DNA of 64,000 nucleotides from Fonsecaea monophora (taxonomy: Eukaryota; Ascomycota; Eurotiomycetes; Chaetothyriales; Herpotrichiellaceae): contig NW_019173959.1 of the NCBI RefSeq assembly GCF_001642475.1, positions 1-64,000 of the forward strand, in the 5' to 3' direction. The translations under genes and the position numbers were made by a program. Below, piece by piece: positions 33,674 through 43,816 of the stretch. Numbering within the stretch: the stretch's first letter is position 1; each line of letters begins with the position of its first letter. Under the pieces are notes generated by a model. That model was not told the origin of the DNA. It searched no databases and worked only from the letters and a program-made list of their open reading frames with translations.

Positions 33674-34890
33674 AGAATTGTTGGCAAGCACTATGCCAAC
33701 GACGATTTCAAAGCTGTCTACAAGTTGCTCAAGACTTGCGATCATCTTCTCTTTTTCCGCACCATCCGCGATACTAACTTAGGACATCACTTAGGATCAG
33801 AGCATTTGGTGGGACGCTTGAACGAAGTCGAAGAGGCGGCTTCAGTGCAATTAAGAGAATGGCTACGCTCTCATGGCAACAACGTGAGCATATTTCAATG
33901 TTCCAACCCTTCGGCTGATTAATATAAAGGCAAGCCTAGAGATCCCATCCCGTCCATTTCCATAACACCCGATCCTCTACGTGCTCTTAAGAGGGCTGCT
34001 TATCTCGAATCTACTAGTGGCAAAAATATTGAAGTGATCCTGATCGATGGATGGAATCTACACAAGGCTAATGTTGTCCGCTACAATAAGTTACGCGAGG
34101 TTTCGGGGCCATCGTCGGAACACCTGTTTGACACCGAGTATCCACAGCAACTGATTCGCGGCTACAACGAGCGTCGTTTACAAGCTCGTCGAGTTCATCT
34201 TGTTTGGCAAGTCCGGGACATCAGTGAGCCCCTGTATCCGTAGACGCTATCCCTTGACAGGCACTGATGAATACAGATATTACTCTTGCGGCCGAGACGC
34301 TACTCAATGGCGCACTAGACGAGGATACCCTAGACGATGGCTGGGTAAGGATAATAATCTGCAAATACCCTTACAATCATTAACGGAATATAGATTATCG
34401 ATATCTCGATTTACTGCGAACGGGACGAGATCCCTCGACATCTTTTGGTAAACGCGCGCATATCTATCCAGGACCGGCATCATCAGAAGATATATTCAAA
34501 GCCGAAATTGCCGGGGAGACGATGCAGATGAAGCCAGTGCGACAAGTGGACTGGGTTACTCAGAGAGTCGTTGGTGGGAGCACAATCGAACCCGGAAGTG
34601 TACCAGTCGGCCACGATACGAGTTGATCACTGGTATGTGGACGGGCTCCAGCCCTATGGCCACGCTAACTGTTGACCAGTCTCTACCTACGATGATACAT
34701 GGGATGATCTGCGAAACGTGGTACGGGGTCATCTAAGTGACAAGGTGAGATTCCTTGCATTCGATTATCAACCCTCACAAAATCTGGTGAAGAGGATGGC
34801 CACTGTGGTCTCGGACGGTTCAGATAGATTCACCCTTCTGATAACCGTAGATTTCGGATACAGAACAAAGCGCTGGCCACGCGAGCAGTA
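33674..34890 (+). pseudogene. Decayed multi-fragment coding tract, unknown family
   Basis: Several stretches read like protein but cannot be joined into one frame. Fragment A (33674-33883) contains LRSSSLFPHH-free frame text such as LGSEHLVGRLNEVEEAASVQ and ends at a gtgagc donor. The next fragment (about 33922-34224) contains EVILIDGWNLHKANVVRYNK but is one base out of phase with the obvious 46 nt intron, or separated by an in-frame TAA. A further exon after an intron ending at 34277 includes NITLAAETLLNGALDEDTLDD; the following block again needs a frame change (DLLRTGRDPSTSFGKRAHI). A last block starts near 34680 (TYDDTWDDLRNVVRGHLSDK) and closes with TAA at 34890. No domain was recognised. 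Best explained as a gene broken by small indels; an unusual intron layout is the alternative. Confidence 0.4.
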
Positions 34891-35059
34891 ATTTTCTAGC
34901 TAGGTCTGGACCATTCTATTGATCATTGGCCTCCTGACCGTCAACCTCGGACTATATCCATTTCGACTGTCGCCAATGACCTGGCACCGGGCATAGGTGA
35001 CAGATGTTCTGGGCTTGTTCCACAGGCTAGGAGTGAAATCCTGGCCCGAAATAACTCCA

Positions 35060-35165
35060 GGCTGCTATGACTTAGGGTGCCTCTTCAGCCAGGACTTTCA
35101 CAGTCATAGGGGCGATCATTCCATAGCAGACTTAGTCCATGAACCAGGTATAACGATGTACGTGA
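35060..35165 (+). repeat. Copy A of a diverged repeat, probable retroelement 3' fragment
   Basis: Matches 39494-39600 in the same orientation. Shared blocks are TTAGGG, GCCAGGACTT, CAGTCA, TCATTCCAT and GATGTACG at equal spacing; overall similarity is roughly three quarters by eye. Many differences are C/T or G/A transitions. Copy B lies just past an RNase H remnant, so both probably come from the 3' region of the same retroelement family. Confidence 0.5.
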
Positions 35166-35358
35166 TGCAAGCAATGCCAGTCCCCTGATAGACTAGGCCT
35201 GAGTAGGACGCAGGTATCGATCGATCAATTTGTAAATTAAGCTGTCTCATTTGGAGTATAGGATATGGAACGAGCGTTCCTTCCACTCGTTCAAATGTGT
35301 TTTGAGGCCGGGAATGGTCCCACGGAAGAGCTGAGACAGTCTGCGACAGAGTCCTTTC

Positions 35359-36166
35359 TCATTTTTCAGATGCAGGTATAGATTCTACGAACTTTTGGAC
35401 AAGTTCCACGAATTCGTCCGGTTTGGAAGAAAAGACAACATGGCCGGTGTCAAACAACTCCAACCTCGACCCCTTGATATATCACTGGGTCGCCTCACCA
35501 ACCTTTGTCGGAGTAATCGGGTCTCGTGTTCCCCATATCAAGAGAACAGGTATGTTGATGTCTCCTGCTCGGGACCGGAGATCGTGCTCCGGATTTAGGA
35601 AGCTACGCCAGATTCGCGCGGCGACAAAAGAGCCCTCCTCTGTGCCAGCTCTTTTGGCGACTCTAGCTGTGATCTCCTCGTCCGCCCTACTTTGGGGACT
35701 CATATATTTCCGCACAAGCCAGGGCATGGCAAAGCGCGAAAAAGCTGAAGAGCCTAACCACTTGACACCGGCACGCGAGAAAGTCGTCCAATCTACAAAT
35801 CCACCCGTATTCTCTAGGATGAGTCCTCGGACCCGGCCTCGGTGTGTGATGGCGAGCCTGGCTGCGGCGAAACCCCCTACAGAGTTGCCGACGAATACTG
35901 CTGCTTGTAATTGCAATCCTTCAACAACGTCCTCGAGGACGTCTGCAAGGCCCGCGGCGCTTAAGTTTTCATACTTCGATATGCCTTTCGAATCTCCGTG
36001 CCAAGGCCAGTCGATGGCGATTGTTCGGTGATTTTTCGCCAGAGGTCCAATGATAGGATCATAATCATGAAGGTTATGAAGGGTTGGCATGCAACAGAAC
36101 TATCAGCGGCCCAGATCCCTGGACTTTGTATGAAACTTCTCCAGCTCTGGTTTGAATGAACGGCAT
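35359..36166 (-). pseudogene. Alpha/beta-hydrolase pseudogene (one frameshift, one nonsense codon)
   Basis: Reading leftward from the ATG at 36166, the product begins MPFIQTRAGEVSYKVQGSG and reaches the oxyanion region LIVLLHANP. Near 36085 the frame is lost, and the fold continues one frame over from 36090 (LHNLHDYDPIIGPLAKNHR, AIDWPWHGDS, elbow VGNSVGGFAA, acid loop LLIWGTRDPITP). That frame hits TGA at about 35475, but beyond it the same frame carries the catalytic histidine block LELFDTGHVVFSSKPDEF to a final stop at 35359. A CGA-to-TGA transition would explain the internal stop. No intron with proper ends removes either lesion. The elbow serine and acid are intact, so decay looks recent. 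Read-through or sequencing error are alternatives. Confidence 0.75.
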
Positions 36167-36412
36167 AATCACGAAGAAATGGGAGAGAGAGCTCGAGACG
36201 ATCTATTGTTTCGATTCATCTCTCCGGGCTTCTAGCGAAAATAAATACTTTCGAGCCACCAAATCTCTTGACTCAAATATAGCTGGGAGAGGTTATTGTA
36301 AGACAAGAGCTCGGTTCTTTTGATACGAGCTGGCCATTCACAAATTCTGCCAGTGGATTGTCGGGCCGACGTCGATCTAGAAAGATCCCTACTATTGTTG
36401 GGTATGTAGTTT

Positions 36413-38494
36413 ATGGAATACGCACTGCCAGAACTGTACCGTCCTTCCCATATCATCTCAACAGTACAGTATCAGTCACTCGGAAGCTCGGCGCCGAAAT
36501 CTCTAACTTTATCCGTGTCCGCCGGTCAATGCTGCCTATTCTCCGCTCGAATCCCTGCCATTGGTGCCGTACAAGTACTAACCTCTGTAGAGGAGTCTAC
36601 CTTCAATTTGCCAGATGAACGGAACCCTGTCACCTTCGGTGAGTCACACCTGCGACTCACGTCAAATATCAATCACCTGACACTAACGTGTGTTGTTATA
36701 GGTACATACCCGTGCCGCAGAACCACCAGAAAGTCGTTCATGTTAACCTTGCGTGCAGTCATCCGCAACTTCAAAAGCCCCTACTACAGGACACTGATCC
36801 GTGCAGACAACGAGTCACCGCGCGAGGCAAAGCTGATGGAAGAGCAAAAAGAAGATAATAAACATCTCGGAGGCCCTTTTGGCCGTTCGTCAAAGTGGTA
36901 TCAAAGCCTGCCGCCAGAAGAGTGCAACTACGGCACGACGGCGGTACGCATCCCCGTAGCAGACGATGTGTCGTTATCAGGTGACCTTTATTTCCCCAAA
37001 GGGCTACCGGAGGATCGGGAGCCAAAGGGTTTCGTCCTCATTCTAGGTTGTTACGGACGTGGATCTACCTCAACAATGCTCAATGCCGTGGTGTTTGCAA
37101 GCCGCGGCTACCAGGCCCTACTTGTCAGCTCTCGCGGAACCTTTGGATCTGAAGGTGTTTTCGTTCCTGGCATGAGTGAACAAGCTGATAGCCAAGCTAT
37201 TGTAAAGTGGCTACGCACGCAACCGTGGTACCCTGGAAGGTTCGCGACCTTTGGCGCCAGTTATTTGGGCTATACTCAGTGGGCACTGCTCCATGACCCG
37301 CCTCTTGATCTTGCGGCATCAATCATCCTTTCTGGGCCCCACGATCAAGCAGTCCACACTTGGGACAAGGGTGTCTTCCGCATGGATCGTATCTCATGGA
37401 ACTACACTGTCGCCACTTTGGAAGGTCCGAAAATCGATTCAGGTACGGGAAACAGGATTCTCTCATCCAAAACTGAGGACCTACGGGCTGTGTATGAAGC
37501 GGTACCCCTTCAGCCTGCCGTCAAACGCTGTTTGAAAGGAGCGGCCCCTTGGCTCCAAAACTTTATGTCCACGTCGGACATTGACGATAAATTTTGGACA
37601 CCAGTCAGGCATGGTGTGGCCCTGGATCGTGTCAACATACCTGTCATGCTAGGAAGTGGATGGTATGATACTTTCGCCTACCAGAGCATGGAGCAATACG
37701 AGCGTTTGAGAGATCGTGGCTGCAAAGTGAACCTCACCGTTGGCCCATGGACGCACATGGATGCTTGTGGGTTACATTCAATGCCGGAGGTCTTGGATTT
37801 TCTTGATGAGCACCTCGCTGGAGCTCACAATTGCCCCCGGCCACTTCCGGTGAAGGCCTTTGTCTCTGGTACAAACGAGTGGCGGTGGCTACCTGTCTGG
37901 CCACCGTTTTCCAGCAAGCGAACCTTTTATCTTTGTGGTGACTGCACCCTGGCAACAAAGCCTCCAAGGTCCGACTCGCCTTCGACGACGTTCAAATTTG
38001 ACCCTGCTTGTCCAACTCCGACCCTTGGTGGGCCTCTCCTCACGGGTGGTGGTCGAGTCGATGATAGTGCCTATTCCCGAATGTCTGATATCAACGTCTA
38101 CACCAGCACTCCGTTGAGGGAGCATATTGAGGTCATGGGCAAGCCCGTTGTAGAGCTTGCACACTCGACGGACATCCCGTATGCTGACATTTTTGTTCGC
38201 CTAAGTGAAGTCGATCACAACGGAGTTTCGCATAATATCTCGGAGGTCTATGAGGGCTTAGATCCTCAGAGAGAGAAAGGTTCTGTGTTACTCACACTCC
38301 ATGATTGCGCACATGTATTCCGAAAGGGTACTTGCATCAGACTGGTCGTGGCTGGTGGTTCGTTTCCCCTCATGGCAAGAAATCTTGGTTGCGCAGGTAA
38401 TCGGACAATGATGCAAGAAATGAATCCCGTTAAGCATACTACAGAGCATGCGGATGGTGTGTCGAGAATGACACTGCCTTGTTCGTACAGTTAG
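36413..38494 (+). CDS. CocE/NonD-type hydrolase (S15 / X-Pro dipeptidyl-peptidase fold)
   Basis: Predicted serine esterase or acyl hydrolase of the CocE/NonD group, better known from bacteria; substrate unknown. The alpha/beta core runs from about VRIPVADDVSLSGDLYFP, with the nucleophile elbow FGASYLGYTQWA, the acid in LGSGWYDTFAYQ and the histidine in VGPWTHMDACG. The C-terminal jelly-roll-like half contains the PLREHIEVMGKPVVEL and FVRLSEVDHNGVSHNI family blocks. A canonical intron at 36639-36701 (gtgagt...ttatag, CTAAC branch) is 63 nt and stop-free, so both spliced (672 residues) and unspliced (693) forms keep frame. The first 100 residues look non-homologous; ATG 36740 is an alternative start. 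It is the only intact gene between two pseudogenes and retroelement debris, which suggests acquisition or relocation. Confidence 0.82.
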   Translation: MEYALPELYRPSHIISTVQYQSLGSSAPKSLTLSVSAGQCCLFSARIPAIGAVQVLTSVEESTFNLPDERNPVTFGESHLRLTSNINHLTLTCVVIGTYPCRRTTRKSFMLTLRAVIRNFKSPYYRTLIRADNESPREAKLMEEQKEDNKHLGGPFGRSSKWYQSLPPEECNYGTTAVRIPVADDVSLSGDLYFPKGLPEDREPKGFVLILGCYGRGSTSTMLNAVVFASRGYQALLVSSRGTFGSEGVFVPGMSEQADSQAIVKWLRTQPWYPGRFATFGASYLGYTQWALLHDPPLDLAASIILSGPHDQAVHTWDKGVFRMDRISWNYTVATLEGPKIDSGTGNRILSSKTEDLRAVYEAVPLQPAVKRCLKGAAPWLQNFMSTSDIDDKFWTPVRHGVALDRVNIPVMLGSGWYDTFAYQSMEQYERLRDRGCKVNLTVGPWTHMDACGLHSMPEVLDFLDEHLAGAHNCPRPLPVKAFVSGTNEWRWLPVWPPFSSKRTFYLCGDCTLATKPPRSDSPSTTFKFDPACPTPTLGGPLLTGGGRVDDSAYSRMSDINVYTSTPLREHIEVMGKPVVELAHSTDIPYADIFVRLSEVDHNGVSHNISEVYEGLDPQREKGSVLLTLHDCAHVFRKGTCIRLVVAGGSFPLMARNLGCAGNRTMMQEMNPVKHTTEHADGVSRMTLPCSYS

Positions 38495-38739
38495 CCGAGG
38501 TCAAGTGTCCAACCCTCGCTTGGGGCGCTTCGTGGCCTTCTCGGAATGACGACAAGTCTGCTAAGCGACACTCATTTAAGCAGCTTTGAGATGGCAGTGG
38601 TCCCTGGTGAAGAATCCTAACATCTGTTCTAATTCAAAGTCCGAACTGAGATTCAAGTGATAATTTGTTGTTGGAGATACTCCCTCATATCCTAGCATCA
38701 GTGACTGCCTGCAGACAGATAACACGTGATCATGAAAGT

Positions 38740-39455
38740 CAACCGAAGAAGAGGTCTGGGACAGCGAGAGCGGCGAACGACGCCGAGGCACACCTGCTCC
38801 CAGTGACGCAACTGCTCGAGCAAACAGCTTTTACCGTCAGTTTAGAGATCCGCACCACGCCACTCCACACGGACATGAAGCTCTATAGGAACGAGCAAGC
38901 ACCGAGCCCTCTCGATCGTTTTTCAAGCCTTCTGGAACGCAAGTACGACGTCCGACTCGATCGGCTCGAGAAACGTCGGCCGCATGTTGTGCTCCCATGG
39001 TGGACTCCGCCAATCACCCGGATCGCCGAGGGTGCTGTCAAGGAGCACGATAAAACAGATCCAGCAACGGTGTGCGTGTACACTGACGGAAGTGGCATTG
39101 ACGGTCACGTCGGTGCAGCGGCGGTGGCACCAGCGCTGGAGATCCAAGGCATCCAGTCGAAGAGAGCGGGATATATGGGCACATCGACCACCGCCACCGT
39201 GTACGCTGCGGAGCTGAGGGGAATGGAAGTCGCATTCCAGATCGTACTCGACGTCCACGCAAAGACCAACACTCCCGGCAACTGCATCATCTTCACTGAC
39301 AATCAAGCTGCCATTCAAGCGATGGCCAACCCTAATGCCCCTCGGGACAGTATATCCTGATCGAGGCGATGCGAGCACTGGACAAGCTTCGCGACCAAGG
39401 GTGGATTCCCGCACATATCGGAGAGCCGGGCAACAGTTGTTGAAGAAGGAAAGAA
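38740..39455 (+). mobile_element. Non-LTR retrotransposon remnant: RNase H region
   Basis: Fragment from the C-terminal part of a LINE-type (Tad/I-like) ORF2. The frame through 39360 includes the connector (DAEAHLLPVTQLLEQTA, PPITRIAEGAVKEHD) and RNase H blocks: VYTDGSGIDGHVGAAAV with the first Asp, VYAAELRGME with the Glu and IIFTDNQAAIQAM with the second Asp. The frame then stops (TGA 39358-39360), and the homologous end continues one frame over (LIEAMRALDKLRDQGWIPAH, then the HIGEPGNS catalytic-histidine block). The reverse transcriptase is absent, so the piece is 5' truncated as well as frameshifted. It begins about 250 bases after the CocE-like stop. Confidence 0.8.
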
Positions 39456-39493
39456 GAAGAAGAAGCTCGGCAAGCTCTACAGTCTAGAGTCTC

Positions 39494-39600
39494 GGCCGTT
39501 ACAGGTTAGGGAACAGCTTCGGCCAGGACTTCTGCAGTCACGGGAGCGGTCATTCCATGGGGACAGAAGAGCTTTTATGAACAGTGTAAAGTGATGTACG
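39494..39600 (+). repeat. Copy B of a diverged repeat, retroelement 3' end
   Basis: Counterpart of 35060-35165, same orientation. It lies directly downstream of the RNase H remnant, where the 3' end of that element is expected. Shared blocks include GCCAGGACTT, TCATTCCAT and GATGTACG. Confidence 0.5.
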
Positions 39601-39603
39601 AAA

Positions 39604-41540
39604 ACTCTGCTGTCAAAGTTGCCGCAGCCAAGACCCGGCAAGGACGGAAGTCGCACATGATCATGTGATGGCGCGTGTTAAAATTTCTTAGCTAATGAAC
39701 TCCGTTCAAATGACATACACCTTTTCTCCGGCACAGATCAGACTTTCCAGTTAATAAACTACAGTAAAATATGATCAGTACAGTTCAGACAATAGTAGAT
39801 ACTTCCTAACTTATTTATATGGTTCTATATTACTAAAGCTGACGCTAGTTCCGCACATTACTGTAATGCATGACTGTGTCAGAGCAGTGTCGTCTGGCTC
39901 TTCAACAATCGTCTCGAGTTGATTAATGTGAGAAGAACACTCCTGTTGCTCGTGGTAAGTCAGGTTACAACTCTAGCGTGCCAAGTCTCTCTCATCAAGA
40001 GAGGTGGTCCGAGCTTGAATAAATTGCCTCATATGGCGATGGTCGTAACGTCTCTATTTGCCATTAGTGTCAATTAATCACGACCCATACCAACCAATCT
40101 TTCAAGCATACGGTTACCTGCCGTTGTCGGCGTCCAAAATCACTCTTGCTCTTTTAGTTCTCTCAACCAACGCCTTTCCTTGGCCCATATTCCGGCGCTA
40201 AGTCACCCTCCTAGTCGTCATAGTGCATGCATGGATTCGGTATCAAGACCTTGAAGAAGAGCTGCAGTGAGCTGCCATGTCCAAGTCTGTCGTTGCACTT
40301 GCCAGGATTTGCTTGGCCATGCGGAAAATAGAGCCACGCCACCACCACGACCACATTCGATCCTGCGTGTGGTCTGTTCCTGTCCTGTACAAGGAGGTAC
40401 TCGCGGGAATCAGGGCACATGCTACAACATCAGGTCCCGACACACCTTTCCCCCTGCAGCCCTTGCTTGCTTGGTGTCACTGTACCCATATTGATTACGA
40501 GCACCTGCGACTTGAGCGTCGTCATGATGAATACTTATCTCCACATCCCCCTTCCCCCCTGCACCTTCCCACGTTATTTCTTGCTGCTTGTACGCGTTTC
40601 TGGGTCCATCGGGTCTTGGCAATAGACTTCCGTCTGACTCGGCTGCCTTTACGAGAAACTCCACCTCCTTTGGGCCACGTCGCTGTCTGACTGGCTCATC
40701 CACCGGAACTCTGTTTGCCCCAAATATCTTTTTGGCGAGGAGGCGTCGTAAGTGGCGCTCTTGGCAGAACCCACAGGTCTTTTGAAAGATAATTCCCAGT
40801 TGGCTACGCTTTGTTAGTTGCATGGCCCACACGTCCTCCACCTGGCTTTTTGGTGGATCCACTACACGGCCTCCAACCCTGGCACCTGGCGACCTCTGAT
40901 CGCCCCAAAATCCCAGAAGGCGAAAGATTGTCCAAAAAATGGGCTGCATGGGATACTTGATCTCATTTGAGAGATTCCATTGAGACGAGTAGACCGAGTA
41001 CTTCGTTCGCCAGAGGGTGAAATGAGCGGCAGGCAAATTGCCTCCCTTCCTCCCCCCGGTTGAAGTACTCTTGTCTACGGGAGGAAAGGAGGTATTGTCG
41101 CAGTCCTCTTGGATTGCTCTTCTGCCCTTCGCTTTCGTGTCTCTACCCGGACACATCCCCAATAGGCTAAGATCCCAGACTCGTGTTGCATCTCCACTGG
41201 GAAGTTTACTCGTACTGACAAGACTCAGCAGGGCTATGAACTTTGGCCCCTCTTGAACAAGAGCCTCCCAAGATTTTGCTTCCCCAGAGCAATCATATCT
41301 TTTCTCAATCCTCCATTCTTTTCCCACCACCGTTACCACTTCTTTTCAGAGTGCAACGACTGTGTCAGACCGCGACATATATCCTCCTAGGTTCTTCTGC
41401 CATTTATCATAACTTAGCGCTTGCTGAATACGAGCTCCATCGCGCAAGTTCGTGCTTGCCCACTCAGGACATCTGCGCATTGACTCCACTCTTATAACCC
41501 TCTGGGAACAACCCTCTTCTCTCGTTCAACCACTTCCACA
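39604..41540. other. Gene-poor stretch and sulfotransferase upstream region
   Basis: 39.65-40.1 kb is AT-rich without open frames. 40422-41339 carries a long minus-strand open frame (305 codons counting a GTG start) with no recognisable family and few internal ATGs; it is not annotated as a gene. The last 150 bases before 41541 are CT-rich and contain a CATATATCC element near 41373, a plausible promoter core for the sulfotransferase. Confidence 0.4.
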
Positions 41541-42434
41541 ATGGCGTCAGGAATCCCATATACCCCCAAGCCTGCTACCGACATATTTACCCCATATCAA
41601 ACCGACATCGACCGACGACAATGCAAACGAATCGTGCCGATGAGAGTGCTGGCACTCGGCCTGGGAAGGACGGGTACAGCCTCGTTAAGGGCAGCCCTGA
41701 AAGAGCTGGGTTACACAGACACCTACCACATGATGTCCGCTAGTGTTGAGAATCCACCTGATTGTCTCTGCTGGATGGACGCTTTTGCTGCAAAGTATGA
41801 GGGCAAGGGAAAGTTTGGCCGTGAGGAGTGGGATGCGCTCCTGGGTCATTGTCAGGCAGTCTGCGACTGGCCTGCAGTTGCCTTTGCCAAAGAGTTGATC
41901 GAGGCGTACCCAGACGCCAAAGTCATCATTACAACGAGAGACGTGGATTCGTGGCATAACTCGGTCATGAAAACGGTCAATTGGCGCGCAAACGACCCTG
42001 AACTCAAGGCTGTGGCCAACTTTGACTGGGCGGCCGGGCTGTACCACCCCATGCTACGCAAATTCTGGAAGTATTTCTTTTACGACGACTTTGAAAACCA
42101 GGGGAAGCAAAGATTCCACGACTACTATAGGGAGATCCGAGAACTGGTGCCACCGGGCAAATTGCTCGAGTACCGTGTCAGTTCTGGCTGGCGACCCTTG
42201 TGCGAGTATCTCGGCGAGCCCATCCCCGATAAGCCATTCCCAAGATCCAATGACGCGGAGAACTTCGTGCAACGATGCAGAACACAGAACCGCAAGCAGA
42301 TGATGAATGTTATCTTCCGGGCCCTTGTTGTTGGAGTACCTGTGGTTGCCACGGCTCTGTCGGCGACCTTTGCCTGCACCCACTACCTACCCAAGTTTAC
42401 CGCGAACACACCACTTTGGACGGCTGCCTCTTGA
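41541..42434 (+). CDS. Sulfotransferase-family protein with C-terminal membrane anchor
   Basis: Predicted PAPS-dependent sulfotransferase-fold enzyme of the group often found in fungal genomes (Sulfotransfer_4 type); acceptor unknown. Single exon, 297 residues, ATG in the good context cacaATGg. The 5'-phosphosulfate-binding loop is LGLGRTGTASLRAALKELG at about residues 38-56. The 3'-phosphate block is KVIITTRDVDSWHNSV, and WRPLCEYLGEPIPDKPFPRSN is the conserved C-terminal family block. A hydrophobic helix (about 254-280, LVVGVPVVATALSATFACTH) near the end should tether it to a membrane, with nearly all of the protein on one side. The next gene on the same strand, 1.4 kb away, resembles another sulfuryl-transfer enzyme. 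Function is inferred from fold only. Confidence 0.85.
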   Translation: MASGIPYTPKPATDIFTPYQTDIDRRQCKRIVPMRVLALGLGRTGTASLRAALKELGYTDTYHMMSASVENPPDCLCWMDAFAAKYEGKGKFGREEWDALLGHCQAVCDWPAVAFAKELIEAYPDAKVIITTRDVDSWHNSVMKTVNWRANDPELKAVANFDWAAGLYHPMLRKFWKYFFYDDFENQGKQRFHDYYREIRELVPPGKLLEYRVSSGWRPLCEYLGEPIPDKPFPRSNDAENFVQRCRTQNRKQMMNVIFRALVVGVPVVATALSATFACTHYLPKFTANTPLWTAAS

Positions 42435-43816
42435 TTCCCTCACGACGACGAGCATTCTATGTTTACCCCAAACGCGGCACCAGATCTGTACATAGCCTGG
42501 GTGTTTGGCGTGTTTTTGTTCGATTTCTGGTTCTGATCTTTGCGATTGGCGCCGCGCGTAACTGTTCACTTCTAGACATGACGGGACTGGCATGGGTTGC
42601 GACCAAAAAAGTGGTTGGCGAGCTTGGTTACATTTTGAGGTGGCTGCATGCACTGATAGAGGATGTCGGCCGCTGCCGATAACAGGGACGAGTCGGATCG
42701 AGCAGTATTAAAGATTTAATCATGGCTATCGGCCGTTCTCCGATGATTGCATGAAGGTATGGACACAGCTAATACAACACTTGCATTCTACTTGTACTGC
42801 GTACACTACCGTACAAAGAGTCACCACTCCCTACTTTGACAAATGGCTCCCTACCTCTCATAAGCTTGACTTGACGGGAAAAGGGATGCTGTACGAGTCC
42901 TCGGTAGATATGATGATATAATGTTGGATAAGGTGGGAATGAGTCCGGGATTCGACCTCTACCTAGCATCCCATTGTAACCGTGGGCGCTAGACGATACT
43001 CGTAATCCCAAAGATCAACAGTGACCTTCCTATCATTGACATTAAAGATAGCGGGGAATCAATCCGCTTGTGGCCAACAGACTAGTCGCGTTACCTCACT
43101 CTGTCCTCATTCCGAGGCTTGACTAGTAGTTCTCGGCATGGTGGGAACTGTCATTTCAAAAACGTCCGTCTCGTATTAATACCCGTCCCCTCCGTGATAC
43201 CTAACAAGGCATGGTAGCGGAGGTGATAGTTCGATTCTTTTGACCGGGGGCGGGAGGCCAAAGGGAGCCACCTTCAGGGCTCTCGTATCCACCTCAGCCA
43301 GTGTCAGTCAAGTGGCTAAACGAACTTTCCCATGATTATCACTCACTGCTAACTACGAGTACCGAGTATCTCGTCCTACCAAGTGATTTGTCCCTCGTGT
43401 CATATTTTCCCTTGAACTTGACAGAGTGACCCTGACCAACCGGCCCCCTTTCCCACCGCCCGAAATTGCAATATTCGAACCCTTTGGGCTGCCCAACCGC
43501 CTGGGCGTAAGATACAAGGAAGGCCTGAAAAGTTGAAACTCGGATCCTTGTCCGCCACATCGGATATTTGCTGGACCAGAAGAGAATCGCGTGCCTCTTG
43601 GCAGACACGCCTCCGGCTCTCGTCCCTGGTGCAGATCTGGCAATAAGCAGAGCCTGAGGCTGGGGGGCGAAGCGGCGGAGGTCAGCCTTTTGGACACTTA
43701 CTACCTCGTACTTTTCGGGGAGTTGTTAACCTCTGGGACCTCATATCAGAATCGTTGGTACTGGTTTCTTGGTTCTTTGCTGAATCGAGACGAGACCGGC
43801 GACGGGTTTACATGCC
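42435..43816. other. Intergenic between sulfotransferase and arylsulfotransferase-like genes
   Basis: No supportable gene. A tRNA-sized segment near 42926-43000 was examined and rejected. Two convergent short open frames near 43.4-43.7 kb show no family content. The final part should hold the promoter of the next gene. Confidence 0.4.

Noticed and set aside
42926..43000. tRNA-like 75-base segment on the minus strand with a TCGAATCC-like box and partly complementary ends
   Set aside because: No D-loop GG, no U33-compatible anticodon loop and no five-pair T-stem could be drawn.
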